This document shows positions 9,949-18,725 of a DNA stretch of 52,082 nucleotides, piece by piece. The first letter of the stretch is position 1. Each line of letters opens with the position of its first letter. This DNA is from an uncultured Porphyromonadaceae bacterium (GTDB lineage: Bacteria > Bacteroidota > Bacteroidia > Bacteroidales > Muribaculaceae). A program made the translations under genes and the position numbers. The notes beneath the pieces are model-generated. The model saw only the letters and a program-made list of their open reading frames with translations, was not told the origin of the DNA and did not search any database. The stretch lies in assembly GCA_945916235.1 (NCBI GenBank), contig CAMEGQ010000005.1:1-52082 (forward strand), in the 5' to 3' direction.

Positions 9949-10650
9949 ATGGGAAAAGAGAATTCCAATAGACTCCAGACTTCATTGCTCAACAATGCGG
10001 AGAAAAAACTTCTTGTAAAGCTTGCCAAATGGCAGCCTGCGTGGGTAAAACCTGATTTACTGACTTATACAGGGATGGCAGCGGCCCTGCTTTACGCCGT
10101 CTCTTGCTGGCTTGCCAATTTCAACGTCAATTTTCTTTGGCTCGCTTCGCTGTTTTTGGTAATCAACTGGTACGGCGACAGCCTGGATGGCACTCTGGCA
10201 CGTGTCAGAGACACTCAGCGCCCCAAATACGGCTTCTTCATCGACCACTCGTTTGACGCGCTGACCACCTGCCTCTTCTGCATGGGTCTCGGCCTCGGTC
10301 CGGTGATGCGCCTCGACATCGCCCTGTTCATCATGGGCGGATATTTATGCATGTCGATCTACACCTATCTCTCCACGATTATCATGGAGAAATTCCGGCT
10401 CACCTACGCCAGTCTCGGACCCACGGAGGCCCGGCTCATCATCATCGCCGTATTTATCCTTTACATTTTCAATCCTTGGCCCGACATCAACGTCAGCATC
10501 CCGGTGTTTCACACAAGCTGGACCGTCTACGACTTCGTCGGCGCCGCTATGGCCGTAATCCTTTTCTCGCTCTACATCACCTCCATGGTTAAGGATCTGC
10601 GGATTATGGCAAAGATCGACCCCCCGAAGCCCTACAATAAAAAAGACTGA
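9949..10650 (+). CDS. CDP-alcohol phosphatidyltransferase family membrane protein
   Basis: A 233-residue integral membrane enzyme of the CDP-alcohol phosphatidyltransferase superfamily, which joins a CDP-activated lipid (or CDP-alcohol) to an alcohol such as inositol, glycerol phosphate or ethanolamine. The signature D-x2-DG-x2-AR-x9-G-x3-D-x3-D is complete: D77, D80, G81, A84, R85, G95, D99, D103. The spacer after AR is nine residues rather than the common eight. Several transmembrane helices follow (about 105-125, 130-148, 160-176, 190-210). It is the first gene of a three-gene operon; the GtrA-like gene starts 52 bp on. The alcohol substrate cannot be read from sequence, and no inositol-phosphate synthase lies nearby to suggest inositol. 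Confidence 0.88.
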   Translation: MGKENSNRLQTSLLNNAEKKLLVKLAKWQPAWVKPDLLTYTGMAAALLYAVSCWLANFNVNFLWLASLFLVINWYGDSLDGTLARVRDTQRPKYGFFIDHSFDALTTCLFCMGLGLGPVMRLDIALFIMGGYLCMSIYTYLSTIIMEKFRLTYASLGPTEARLIIIAVFILYIFNPWPDINVSIPVFHTSWTVYDFVGAAMAVILFSLYITSMVKDLRIMAKIDPPKPYNKKD

Positions 10651-10665
10651 CACCACAGGTCAGTC
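10645..10665 (+). repeat. Short perfect hairpin over the stop codon
   Basis: GACTGAC (10645-10651) and GTCAGTC (10659-10665) form a perfect 7-bp stem with a 7-nt loop. The left arm includes the TGA stop of the phosphatidyltransferase gene. It is followed by CTCCCC and not a T run, so it could modulate coupling or message stability but is unlikely to terminate transcription. Confidence 0.4.
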
Positions 10666-10702
10666 CTCCCCTACCCCCACGACCACGCGCAACGATAAGT
10701 CA

Positions 10703-11269
10703 ATGACTCACATCAGCCTCAACGACGCCAGGGAGAAGCTACTGCACAACGACGGCTTCTTCTATACTCTGTTGCGCTCCGGTATTTCCGCACAGATTTG
10801 CGGATGGATCGACATGCTTGTGTCGTTCATGCTGTTTGCATTGATTCACCTCACCCCCTGGCTTTCGACCGCTCTCGGGGCATTTACCGGCGGCATATTC
10901 AACTGCATCATCAACTACCGATATGCCTTCCACGCCCACAACAAGAACGTAAGCCGGCGCGCCGTCACAGTGAAATTCCTTCTGGTCTGGACCGCGTCGC
11001 TGCTGCTCAACAGCTTCGGCACACAAATCCTCTATTACAACGTGCGCTCATGGGAGTGGCTGAGAGAATTCACCGGTATGAGCAACGACGCCATATTTCT
11101 GGCTGCGCGACTGTCGGTATCGCTGGTGGTGTCGCTTGGATGGAACTTTCTGCTGCAGCGTTGCTTCGTATTCCGCACTACACGTTTCGACAACAGAATC
11201 ATCCGCGCTTGGGAATCACTGGCATCCTTATGCAAAACGAATCGAAATGGAAAGAAAACTGAACGATAA
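10703..11269 (+). CDS. GtrA-like family membrane protein
   Basis: A 188-residue protein with four predicted transmembrane helices (about 28-46, 54-74, 91-110, 132-152). It has the GtrA-like hallmarks: an N-terminal R-x-G-x-x-A-x-x-x-x-W-x-D region (RSGISAQICGWIDM) and the C-terminal N-F-x-x-Q-R-x-x-V-F motif (NFLLQRCFVF) after the last helix. GtrA-type proteins are thought to move or help modify polyprenyl-phosphate-linked sugars across the membrane. It is the second gene of the operon. Its last 23 bases overlap the start of the acyltransferase, which suggests translational coupling. Its partner lipid is unknown. Confidence 0.82.
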   Translation: MTHISLNDAREKLLHNDGFFYTLLRSGISAQICGWIDMLVSFMLFALIHLTPWLSTALGAFTGGIFNCIINYRYAFHAHNKNVSRRAVTVKFLLVWTASLLLNSFGTQILYYNVRSWEWLREFTGMSNDAIFLAARLSVSLVVSLGWNFLLQRCFVFRTTRFDNRIIRAWESLASLCKTNRNGKKTER

Positions 11270-12155
11270 AGGTGAGGAAATATTCACCTTCGACCAATAC
11301 CCCGGCCTTGAGGTTCGTCCCGACGTCATCACCCTCAGGGACGTTGAAGAAATCATCCCTGCCGCCAAGCGGTTTCCATGGCTGGTGAAACGCTTGATTC
11401 ATCTCTTTGGTATAGACAGAGTCAACGGCTTGCACAGCCGCCACGCCATGACGCCGGGTCCCGACTTTGTAGCCGGACTCATGGAGGAGTTCCGCATCCC
11501 CATCCAGCTCGACAATGCCGGGGTGCTCGACCGATTCCGCACCGGCGCCTTCATCACCGTCAGCAACCATCCCTTCGGCTCGCTCGACGGTATCGCCCTG
11601 ATTTACATAGTGACGCGCCTGCGCCCCGACTATAAAGTCATGGTCAATATGATTCTCAACAGGATTTCCGCCATGCGCCCCAATTTCATTGCCGTCGACC
11701 AGTCGGCATCGCCCGATCCCGAACGCCGGGCCGTGTCAGTCAACGGGATACGCGAAGGCCTGCAGATGCTACGCACGGGGCATCCCGTCGGGTTCTTTCC
11801 GGCAGGAGCCATCGGAAAGACCGACCGCGAAGGGATTATAGTCGACCGGCTCTGGCAACCGACCGTACTACAGATAATAGCCAAAGCCAAAGTGCCTGTA
11901 GTTCCGATATATTTCCACGGCACCAACTCCCGGTTTTTCAACTTTTTAGGTCACCATTGCGTCCCGCTGCGCACCCTCTTGTTGCCGCGCGAGCTATTCA
12001 AGAAATTCGGCAAACCGCTCCATGTAAGCATCGGCGACCCCGTCATGCCCGACAAGATCGCCGAATTCGGTAAGGATTACACCGCTCTGGGACAATATCT
12101 GCGCAGACTGACCTATCGTCTGTCAGGCCGCGAGATTACGTCAGTAGCCGATTGA
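11247..12155 (+). CDS. Hemolysin-type lysophospholipid acyltransferase
   Basis: A 302-residue acyltransferase of the PlsC/hemolysin-like superfamily, which transfers an acyl chain to a lipid hydroxyl or amine. The start is taken at ATG 11247 (MERKLNDKGEE) because an upstream in-frame ATG at 11136 would add 37 residues lying inside the GtrA gene. Motif I is NHPFGSLDG, with His and Asp five residues apart as common in this Bacteroidetes subgroup. The glycerophosphate-binding-like motif is GFFPAGAIGK, and PVVPIYFHGTNS is motif-IV-like. There is no signal peptide, so it is a peripheral inner-membrane protein facing the cytoplasm. With the upstream phosphatidyltransferase and GtrA-like genes it forms a small lipid-synthesis operon. 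It converges on the GH29 gene with a 58-bp gap in which no strong terminator is seen. Confidence 0.86.
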   Translation: MERKLNDKGEEIFTFDQYPGLEVRPDVITLRDVEEIIPAAKRFPWLVKRLIHLFGIDRVNGLHSRHAMTPGPDFVAGLMEEFRIPIQLDNAGVLDRFRTGAFITVSNHPFGSLDGIALIYIVTRLRPDYKVMVNMILNRISAMRPNFIAVDQSASPDPERRAVSVNGIREGLQMLRTGHPVGFFPAGAIGKTDREGIIVDRLWQPTVLQIIAKAKVPVVPIYFHGTNSRFFNFLGHHCVPLRTLLLPRELFKKFGKPLHVSIGDPVMPDKIAEFGKDYTALGQYLRRLTYRLSGREITSVAD

Positions 12156-12213
12156 GTGCCCCGAGAGCATCAGAGGCGTCAACGGCGTAAGACCCATGCC
12201 GTAAAGCCGGATT

Positions 12214-13605
12214 TCAACGCTTTTCGTTGTAAACACCGAGTTCGCGGATTTGCACATTACCCTGCGCATCAGTCACCGTCATCTTCACAGCATCTGCAAG
12301 CGTAGTCTCAAAGCGGTTGATTTTCACCCTCTTATCGGTTGTTGCAGGTCCTTGGTACACAGTTATCCACTCGCCGTTGTTGCGGCACTCAATTTTGTAG
12401 GCCTTGATGGCATTGTCGTCACGGTCAGTGAGAACCACAGCATTCACCGGATAAACATCGCCAAGCTCTACCTGAATCCACGGCTCTTTGACCGACGGAT
12501 GCGCCACCCACGACGACGAGAAGTTGTCGTCAGTAGCCAGATCATGCTGGTTCATATCATAGCTCCACGACCCGATGGTGGCTTTGTGTTTGGCAAGGTT
12601 CGTCGAGATGATGGGAGCGCCGGTTTCAGCTACTGCATGTTGCTGGCCGTCGTCCTTCCAGAGTTTGCCAATCTGCCGGAGAGCATCCACGGCATTCCGG
12701 TCGAAAAGTCCGTCTCTGTTCGGAGCCACATTGAGAATGAAAGTGCAGCAGGCATCGTTCATCGGCTTCAGATTGTCATTTACCATCTCTTCCGGCGATT
12801 TGGTAGCGCTCTGCGGCATATCTTCTTTCCAAAACCATGTGCGCTGCAGCGGATAGCAGGCCATTGAGGGGAGAAAACTGCGATCTTTCTCGATTTTCTG
12901 GCCGGCTCCCTGCTCATAAGTCTTCAGGTCGGAATAGAAAAGCGCCTCCGAAGGGTATTTAGCCCCGTTCAGGTCCATGACCAGACACTCGGGCTGTATG
13001 CTTTTGCAGAAATTATAAATATCTTCAAAAGAAATGTCCTCATACGACAGACGCGACCACGGCGCATCCCATCCGTCGATCATCAGCGCCGTCACGGGGC
13101 CGTAGTTCGTAAGGAGCTCACGGAGCTGAGCCTTGATGAAGTCGGTATGATATGGCTTGATATTGTTGGGGAGAATCTTCTCGTGCATGTCGAGAATCGA
13201 GAAGTGGAACATCACTTTCATTCCTTTCTCGCGCAATGCATCGGTAAATTCCTTCACCACATCGCGACCCGCACCGCTTTTGCAGGCGTTGTAGTCAGTA
13301 GTGGCCGTGTTCCACATGCAGAATCCGCAGTGATGCTTCACCGACATGCAGCCAAAATTCATATTAGCCTCGCGGGCAGCGTCGACCCATTGGCGGCAGT
13401 CGAGTTTCTGAGGATTGAAATCCAAAATCGGTTTATCAGGGTCGGCCCAGTCTTCGCCATGATACGTACCCATGCCGAAGTGTACGAACAGTCCGAATTT
13501 AAGGTCGACAAACTCCTGTTGAAGCTCGTGAAGCGATTTTGACGCATTCAGGCTTAGGGGACCCAGGAGCATCAGCACTAAGACGGGTAAGATTCTTTTC
13601 AACAT
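12214..13605 (-). CDS. GH29 alpha-L-fucosidase with C-terminal discoidin domain
   Basis: A 463-residue secreted enzyme with a signal peptide (about 1-21). The GH29 barrel begins with LKFGLFVHFGMGTY and has the SVKHHCGFCMW strand (about 88-98). D177 in LMIDGWD is at the position expected for the nucleophile. GH29 enzymes remove alpha-L-fucose with retention. The C-terminal 130 residues (about 330-460) form an F5/8 type C (CBM32-like) domain with the pattern S-S-W-V..PWIQVELG. It starts only 12 bp after the HTCS stop, so the two are co-transcribed. It is the last gene of the mannan locus. Its presence suggests the natural substrate is fucosylated N-glycan in part, but the linkage is not predictable. 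No lipobox or sorting tail is present, so it is probably periplasmic. Confidence 0.9.
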   Translation of the reverse strand: MLKRILPVLVLMLLGPLSLNASKSLHELQQEFVDLKFGLFVHFGMGTYHGEDWADPDKPILDFNPQKLDCRQWVDAAREANMNFGCMSVKHHCGFCMWNTATTDYNACKSGAGRDVVKEFTDALREKGMKVMFHFSILDMHEKILPNNIKPYHTDFIKAQLRELLTNYGPVTALMIDGWDAPWSRLSYEDISFEDIYNFCKSIQPECLVMDLNGAKYPSEALFYSDLKTYEQGAGQKIEKDRSFLPSMACYPLQRTWFWKEDMPQSATKSPEEMVNDNLKPMNDACCTFILNVAPNRDGLFDRNAVDALRQIGKLWKDDGQQHAVAETGAPIISTNLAKHKATIGSWSYDMNQHDLATDDNFSSSWVAHPSVKEPWIQVELGDVYPVNAVVLTDRDDNAIKAYKIECRNNGEWITVYQGPATTDKRVKINRFETTLADAVKMTVTDAQGNVQIRELGVYNEKR

Positions 13606-13617
13606 AGGTATTTTTAG

Positions 13618-16600
13618 TTATTCAGCCTTAAAATGGGTTTTACGATACTCCGACGGAGTCATATTGTAGAATTTCTTAAAGTCGGCATTGAAGGCCGTGC
13701 GATTGTTTACTCCCGTGCGATAGATGATTTCAAGCACTGTAAGATTGGTAGTCAGCAGCAGCCGCGCAGCGTATGCACACCGGCAGTAGCGGATGTAGTC
13801 GTTTGGCGTGTAATTCGAGCTGGCCTTGAACCGGCGGTAGAGAGTGCGCACATCCATACCCAGCTCGTCGGCGAGTTCGTTGGCTCCGAATTTATCTTCG
13901 TGAGCCATCTTGTCGAGTATCACCTTGCGCACGCGCTCCATGAACTTCTTATCTTCACGGCTCACCTCAGCGCCCTCGTGAAGGGTAACGTTGCTTTCCG
14001 ATGAGTTGTAGTACGTCTGCTCGGTCTGCTTACGCGCCAGCAGCCGATCAACGAGTGTGGTAATGAATTTGTTGGAGAACGGCTTTACCACATAAGCGTC
14101 GGCTCCGGCATCGAGTCCCACAATCTTGTCAGAATCGGCTATCTTGGCCGACAGGATTACAATAGGCAGATGGCGCGTATACTTTTGGCTTCGGAGCGTC
14201 TTTATGAAGGCGATACCGTCGATGTCGGGCATCATGATATCGGTGATAATAAGCGAGGGAACCTTGCGCTCAATCTCTTGCATCGCCTTCTCCACCGATA
14301 TGGCCGTACGCACTACATATTTGTCGCTCAGCACATTAGTCAGCAGCCACAGAATATTCTTGTTATCGTCGACTACCAGTATGTCGGGTTTGTCGGTGTC
14401 CTCCAGCGCAAGTCCTTCTGTATCTGTTTGGCTTGAACATGTGTCGGCACCCTCCACCGGAATGTGTGGCAGGATTACTGTGAAGCGTACATACTGGCCT
14501 TGCTCGCTTTCCACGCTGATGGTGCCACCCAGACGCTCCACGAGGCTGTGAGTGATATAAAGCCCCAGCCCGTGACGCGAAACCATATCGCGATAGCCGT
14601 TGCGGTTGATGTTCTCAAACGTCGTGTAACGGTTGAACAGCTTCTGACAATCCTCCTGACTCAAGCCCGAGCCAGTGTTGTAGACAGTGATTTCAAGCCG
14701 GTCGTCGATTTCCCGGCAGCGGATGTCGATACGTCCGCCTACAGGCGTATATTTCAGCGCATTGGTGGTCAGATTCGACAATATCTTGTTGATGCATGAT
14801 GTGTCGGTGTTCCAGCGCAGATCGGGATTTTCAATGTCGACTGTGAATGAGATGTCATTCTCGGCCGCGATGCTCTCATAAGGCTGTACGCGGCGCTCAA
14901 AGAGGTTGCCAAGCCGTACTGGCTGTATATTGAGCTTCTTGTAGCCGCCCTCCTCCATCTTACGGAACTCCAGAATCTCCTGGATTAGCTCGTTGAGGTG
15001 GCCGCTGTGAGTAGCCAGCGAGTCGAGATATTTTTTGTATTCTTTCTTGTCGATAACGCCGTATTTCTCTTCCAGAATGTTGCTCAGGCCCATAATCATG
15101 GTCAGAGGCGAGCATAGCTCATGAGTGATATTGGTAAAGAACTCCACACGGTCGTTGTCAAGCTGCTCGCGGTTACGCTCGTTGAGCGTGCGCTCCATCT
15201 CATCGCGACGGCGGCGATAGCGCCGGCGCAACTCATATACAACAAGCATCATCAGCAGTATGAATTCAACGCCATAACCCAAGTAGGCAGCCTTTGTGCG
15301 ATACCATGGCGGACGGATTGTGAAGTCGAGCGTCTTCTCCTGATAGTTGGTCTCCCACGGATTGTTCCAATAGCGTACCCTCAGGCAATAGTTGCCCGGA
15401 GGAAGATTGCTGAATGAGGCCGTATTCTCGCCGCCGTCGCTCACCCATTGATCATCAAGCCCTTCGAGCATATAGCTGTAGCTTATGTCGTCGCCTGCGA
15501 TATAGTCAAGCGCATTAAACGAAATGCGCAGCGAATTGTCGCTGCTTGAAAACTCATATTTGCCATTGTCGCAGGCATAATCGCTGAGTTCACACTCGCG
15601 GCCGTTGACACGCAGCAGGCTGAAATGAAATTCAGGTTTGAAATCCGATTTGCTTGTGATACCTTCTGCCGAGAACCATGTGAAGCCGTTCAGCGCACCG
15701 AAGAACATGTCGCTGCTCAGGGCTGACCGATGGCCTGCGTTGTCGCAGAATTCGCGCACATCTTTCGAGTTGATATTGAACACCACATCGGAAGCCGGAT
15801 TATAGCGCACCAACCCTTTGTTAGTCGCCATCCATACGTTGCCTACCTTGTCGGGCAGGATGGAGTGAACCATATCGTTGTCCATTCCGTCAGCCCGCGT
15901 CAGCAGTTTCACCTCGGGGTTTCCGTTAGCGTCTGTCTTATTGAGATTGATGATACCGCCGCCCGAACTTGCGCCGAAATACAGCTTCCCCTTTTCATAA
16001 TAGATGCTGATGACATCGCCGATGTTGGGCGAGCAGTCGGTGACATTTTCAATAAAGTCGTAAGTGTTCGTCAGGATATTGAACCGCACAATCCCCAGTC
16101 CGCCGCGACAGCCCACATAAAGCGTATGTTTTCCGTCGAAAGTCATCGAATACACCTCGTTGCAGATGTATTTGTCTTTAATGAACTGGAATAGTTCAAC
16201 CGACTCTATCTTTGGCTGACCTCCTGAGGTAATCCTGCATTTCAGCAATCCCCAGCGGGTCGAAGCCAGCCAGAGCGTAGTGTCGTTCTGCTCGAATATA
16301 TCGTGGATCTGGTCGATGTAACTGACATTTTTCCCGTTGGTCAGCACAGTGATTTTATCGGTAGACGCGTTGTACCATGTCAGACCGGGTCCGCGGGTTC
16401 CAAGCCATACCTGACCGGGACGGTAAAGGCTCGGGAAGAAGGCATACACCTGATCATCAGTCAATCCGTCGGCCAGTCCATAGCGCTTTATAGCCGAAGC
16501 AGGGATTTGTCCCTCTACGGAGTGACGGCGGTAATTGGCGATGCGGAACAAGCCGCTCCCCTTCGTGCCGATCCATAGCGATGAGTCGGGGCTGGCATAG

Positions 16601-17640
16601 AACGATCGGATAGGCTTGCTAAGGCCCGGAATCTGCGATGAGCGCACGGTATGGAACAGCACGTTATCCTCATGGATTTGGGCCAGGCCCTGGCCGTCTG
16701 TCGAGCACCATACCAACTGCTGACGCTTATCATGGAATACCTGGAACACTCCCACATCGTTCTGGAACGTAACGAAGCGATAGTTGCGCGTATGATCAAG
16801 CACTCCGGTTGCCGCGCCGGAAAAAGCCACGATATAGTCGTCGCCAAGTCGGGCTATATCAGAAATGCGGCCGTGGACAAGCGCATCCGTCATGTCGCAT
16901 ACGTATTCTACCGTACCCGTGGGAAGCACTACGCGGAACAGGCGGTTGTCAGTGTCGACCACATACGCATCCTGGCCGTCATCGACCGCCACACTTAGAG
17001 GTTTGTCGAAGATGTTTATGCTTTCCGCCACCGGTTCGGCCACGCCTTCTGAAGTGTTCAACTTCACTACCCTGCGCTCGGGTAGGAAGAACCACAGATT
17101 ACCCGTATCATCGATAATCATGTTCAGCACATTATCGTTGGCCGGGACACCTTTGGCTCTCACATTCTCGAAGCGATGCTTCTCGGAATTATAATGCTGA
17201 AGCAAGCCTGAGGGATGAAGCACCCACGCATTGCCAGCCTCGTTGGTGGTCATGCGCGAGCGGTTGCCTCGGATATCCCCGTAATGCTCCGTAAACTTGT
17301 TGGTATTCAAGTCGAGCTTGTCCAGACCCATCGTGGTCAGAATCCACAGATAGTCGTCGCCTGCGCTGAAGATGTTTTCGATAATGTTGCCCGAGAGACC
17401 ATCGGGATTATTGAGCTCGAAGCGGAAAGCCTTCACATTTCGGCCGTCATAGCGGTTGAGACCGTCATAACTGCCAAGCCAGATGTAGCCTCTGGAATCC
17501 TGATGCGCATAAAGTATCGAGCTGTTGGTGAGGTTTTCAAGGTGTGAGGCCCTTTTAAACTTCAGCGCAGCTTTCGACTCCTGTGTGGTCAGGACCGCCA
17601 GCAGGGCGGCCAGAAAAAAGAATAGTTTCCGAATTCTCAT
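13618..17640 (-). CDS. Hybrid two-component system regulator (HTCS) of the mannan locus
   Basis: A 1340-residue one-protein sensor-regulator. It has a signal peptide (1-24), two seven-bladed propeller-like repeat domains (about 30-690; blades show the G.IWLGSYDGLNRYD and VWLGTRGPGLTWYN pattern), a Y_Y_Y domain (about 700-777) and a transmembrane helix (about 784-804). HisKA follows with H840 (ITHELCSPL), the ATPase domain with N-box (NLTTNALKY, about 956-964) and HGLGL (1023-1027), the receiver with D1134 (ITDIMMP), and an AraC helix-turn-helix (about 1240-1335). In characterised HTCS the periplasmic propellers bind an oligosaccharide from the target glycan and the AraC domain activates the locus. 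The ligand here is inferred to be an alpha-manno-oligosaccharide. A candidate operator lies in front of the locus at 51390-51423. Confidence 0.94.
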   Translation of the reverse strand: MRIRKLFFFLAALLAVLTTQESKAALKFKRASHLENLTNSSILYAHQDSRGYIWLGSYDGLNRYDGRNVKAFRFELNNPDGLSGNIIENIFSAGDDYLWILTTMGLDKLDLNTNKFTEHYGDIRGNRSRMTTNEAGNAWVLHPSGLLQHYNSEKHRFENVRAKGVPANDNVLNMIIDDTGNLWFFLPERRVVKLNTSEGVAEPVAESINIFDKPLSVAVDDGQDAYVVDTDNRLFRVVLPTGTVEYVCDMTDALVHGRISDIARLGDDYIVAFSGAATGVLDHTRNYRFVTFQNDVGVFQVFHDKRQQLVWCSTDGQGLAQIHEDNVLFHTVRSSQIPGLSKPIRSFYASPDSSLWIGTKGSGLFRIANYRRHSVEGQIPASAIKRYGLADGLTDDQVYAFFPSLYRPGQVWLGTRGPGLTWYNASTDKITVLTNGKNVSYIDQIHDIFEQNDTTLWLASTRWGLLKCRITSGGQPKIESVELFQFIKDKYICNEVYSMTFDGKHTLYVGCRGGLGIVRFNILTNTYDFIENVTDCSPNIGDVISIYYEKGKLYFGASSGGGIINLNKTDANGNPEVKLLTRADGMDNDMVHSILPDKVGNVWMATNKGLVRYNPASDVVFNINSKDVREFCDNAGHRSALSSDMFFGALNGFTWFSAEGITSKSDFKPEFHFSLLRVNGRECELSDYACDNGKYEFSSSDNSLRISFNALDYIAGDDISYSYMLEGLDDQWVSDGGENTASFSNLPPGNYCLRVRYWNNPWETNYQEKTLDFTIRPPWYRTKAAYLGYGVEFILLMMLVVYELRRRYRRRRDEMERTLNERNREQLDNDRVEFFTNITHELCSPLTMIMGLSNILEEKYGVIDKKEYKKYLDSLATHSGHLNELIQEILEFRKMEEGGYKKLNIQPVRLGNLFERRVQPYESIAAENDISFTVDIENPDLRWNTDTSCINKILSNLTTNALKYTPVGGRIDIRCREIDDRLEITVYNTGSGLSQEDCQKLFNRYTTFENINRNGYRDMVSRHGLGLYITHSLVERLGGTISVESEQGQYVRFTVILPHIPVEGADTCSSQTDTEGLALEDTDKPDILVVDDNKNILWLLTNVLSDKYVVRTAISVEKAMQEIERKVPSLIITDIMMPDIDGIAFIKTLRSQKYTRHLPIVILSAKIADSDKIVGLDAGADAYVVKPFSNKFITTLVDRLLARKQTEQTYYNSSESNVTLHEGAEVSREDKKFMERVRKVILDKMAHEDKFGANELADELGMDVRTLYRRFKASSNYTPNDYIRYCRCAYAARLLLTTNLTVLEIIYRTGVNNRTAFNADFKKFYNMTPSEYRKTHFKAE

Positions 17641-17720
17641 ATAAGTTTGGATCCTTTATCCATCCTTATGTCTCCATGTATCCTCAGGCAACGGCTTTAC
17701 CGGCTATATCACGCCTTTTT

Positions 17721-18686
17721 TCAAGGCACATAGACCGACATCAGTCGGCCTGTGCCGGTCAGCTCCAGCGTGTTCACAGAGGCCGGTACCAAAGCCGTAA
17801 AGCCCTTAGCAAGGGTGACATCGCCTTCGGGGCCATGCAGCGTCACTTCTCCTTCTGTGGCGATAAGCACCGTGAAGCTGTCGCGCGGCTCAAGGTCGAG
17901 CGTCATTTTCCCGTCGACTGCAATAAGATCGGTATTGAAGAAGGGGCAGTGAACTACCTCGGCCTCATGGCCGGGAGCCACCGCTACGTTCTTCGGCGTC
18001 ACAAACGCCGTATCGTCGAACTTTGTAGCCTCAATAGCCTGCGCCACATGCAGCTGACGAGGTTTGCCGTCGGCTCCTACTCGGTTGTAGTCGAAAATGC
18101 GGTAGGTGATGTCGGATGCTTCCTGAATCTCTACCACGAAGTTACCCGTACCGATGGCATGCACACATCCGGCGGGAAGGAAAAATACATCACCCTTATG
18201 CGTCGGGAATCGGCTGAGAAGGTCAACGATTGTTGAGTCTGCAATGCTCTTCTCAAATTCCTCGGGTGTCACCTCGCGGTTGAATCCGGCGTAAAGATAG
18301 GCGCCTTCAGCCGGATCTATGCTGTACCACATCTCGGTCTTGCCACGGCTGTCGCGCTTGGCTGCAAGCTCGTCATCGGGGTGAACCTGAATGGAGAGGT
18401 CGCGGCGCGAGTCGATGAATTTGATCAGCAGCGGGAATTCGCCGTTATAGCGTTTGTTAAGACGCGCACCCATGATGTCATCGCCGTAGCGGCTCACCAG
18501 CTCATTGAGCGTGGCGCCCTTGTGCGGGCCTTCGGCCACTACCGACTCATGCCCCTTCATCGGCGAGAGTTCCCAGCTTTCGCCTATGTCGGTACCCTCC
18601 GAGGGGATTCCTTTAAATTGGCAAATGCGTTCGCCGCCCCAGATCACATGGGCGAAATATGGTTTGAATGTCAGTATCTCTTTCAT
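17721..18686 (-). CDS. manA: Mannose-6-phosphate isomerase, class I
   Basis: A 321-residue cytoplasmic enzyme interconverting mannose-6-phosphate and fructose-6-phosphate. The zinc site is visible: Q100 and H102 in IQVHPDD, E118 in KTEMWY, and H176 in AGCVHAIG. The cupin-type C-terminal half follows with the DITYRIFDYNR segment. The length matches the short class I form. It has no signal peptide, unlike its enzyme neighbours. It follows a GH92 gene by 39 bp and is one gene away from the ROK kinase. This places both steps from mannose to glycolysis in the locus: phosphorylation, then isomerisation. Confidence 0.93.
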   Translation of the reverse strand: MKEILTFKPYFAHVIWGGERICQFKGIPSEGTDIGESWELSPMKGHESVVAEGPHKGATLNELVSRYGDDIMGARLNKRYNGEFPLLIKFIDSRRDLSIQVHPDDELAAKRDSRGKTEMWYSIDPAEGAYLYAGFNREVTPEEFEKSIADSTIVDLLSRFPTHKGDVFFLPAGCVHAIGTGNFVVEIQEASDITYRIFDYNRVGADGKPRQLHVAQAIEATKFDDTAFVTPKNVAVAPGHEAEVVHCPFFNTDLIAVDGKMTLDLEPRDSFTVLIATEGEVTLHGPEGDVTLAKGFTALVPASVNTLELTGTGRLMSVYVP

Positions 18687-18725
18687 GTCGTTTTATAATC
18701 TTAGTGTTTTCCTTGTTCGGATATA

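Noticed and set aside
12156-12213. Terminator between the acyltransferase and GH29 genes
   Set aside because: Only five-base stems (ACGGC/GCCGT) without T runs were found, although the convergent arrangement would call for one.
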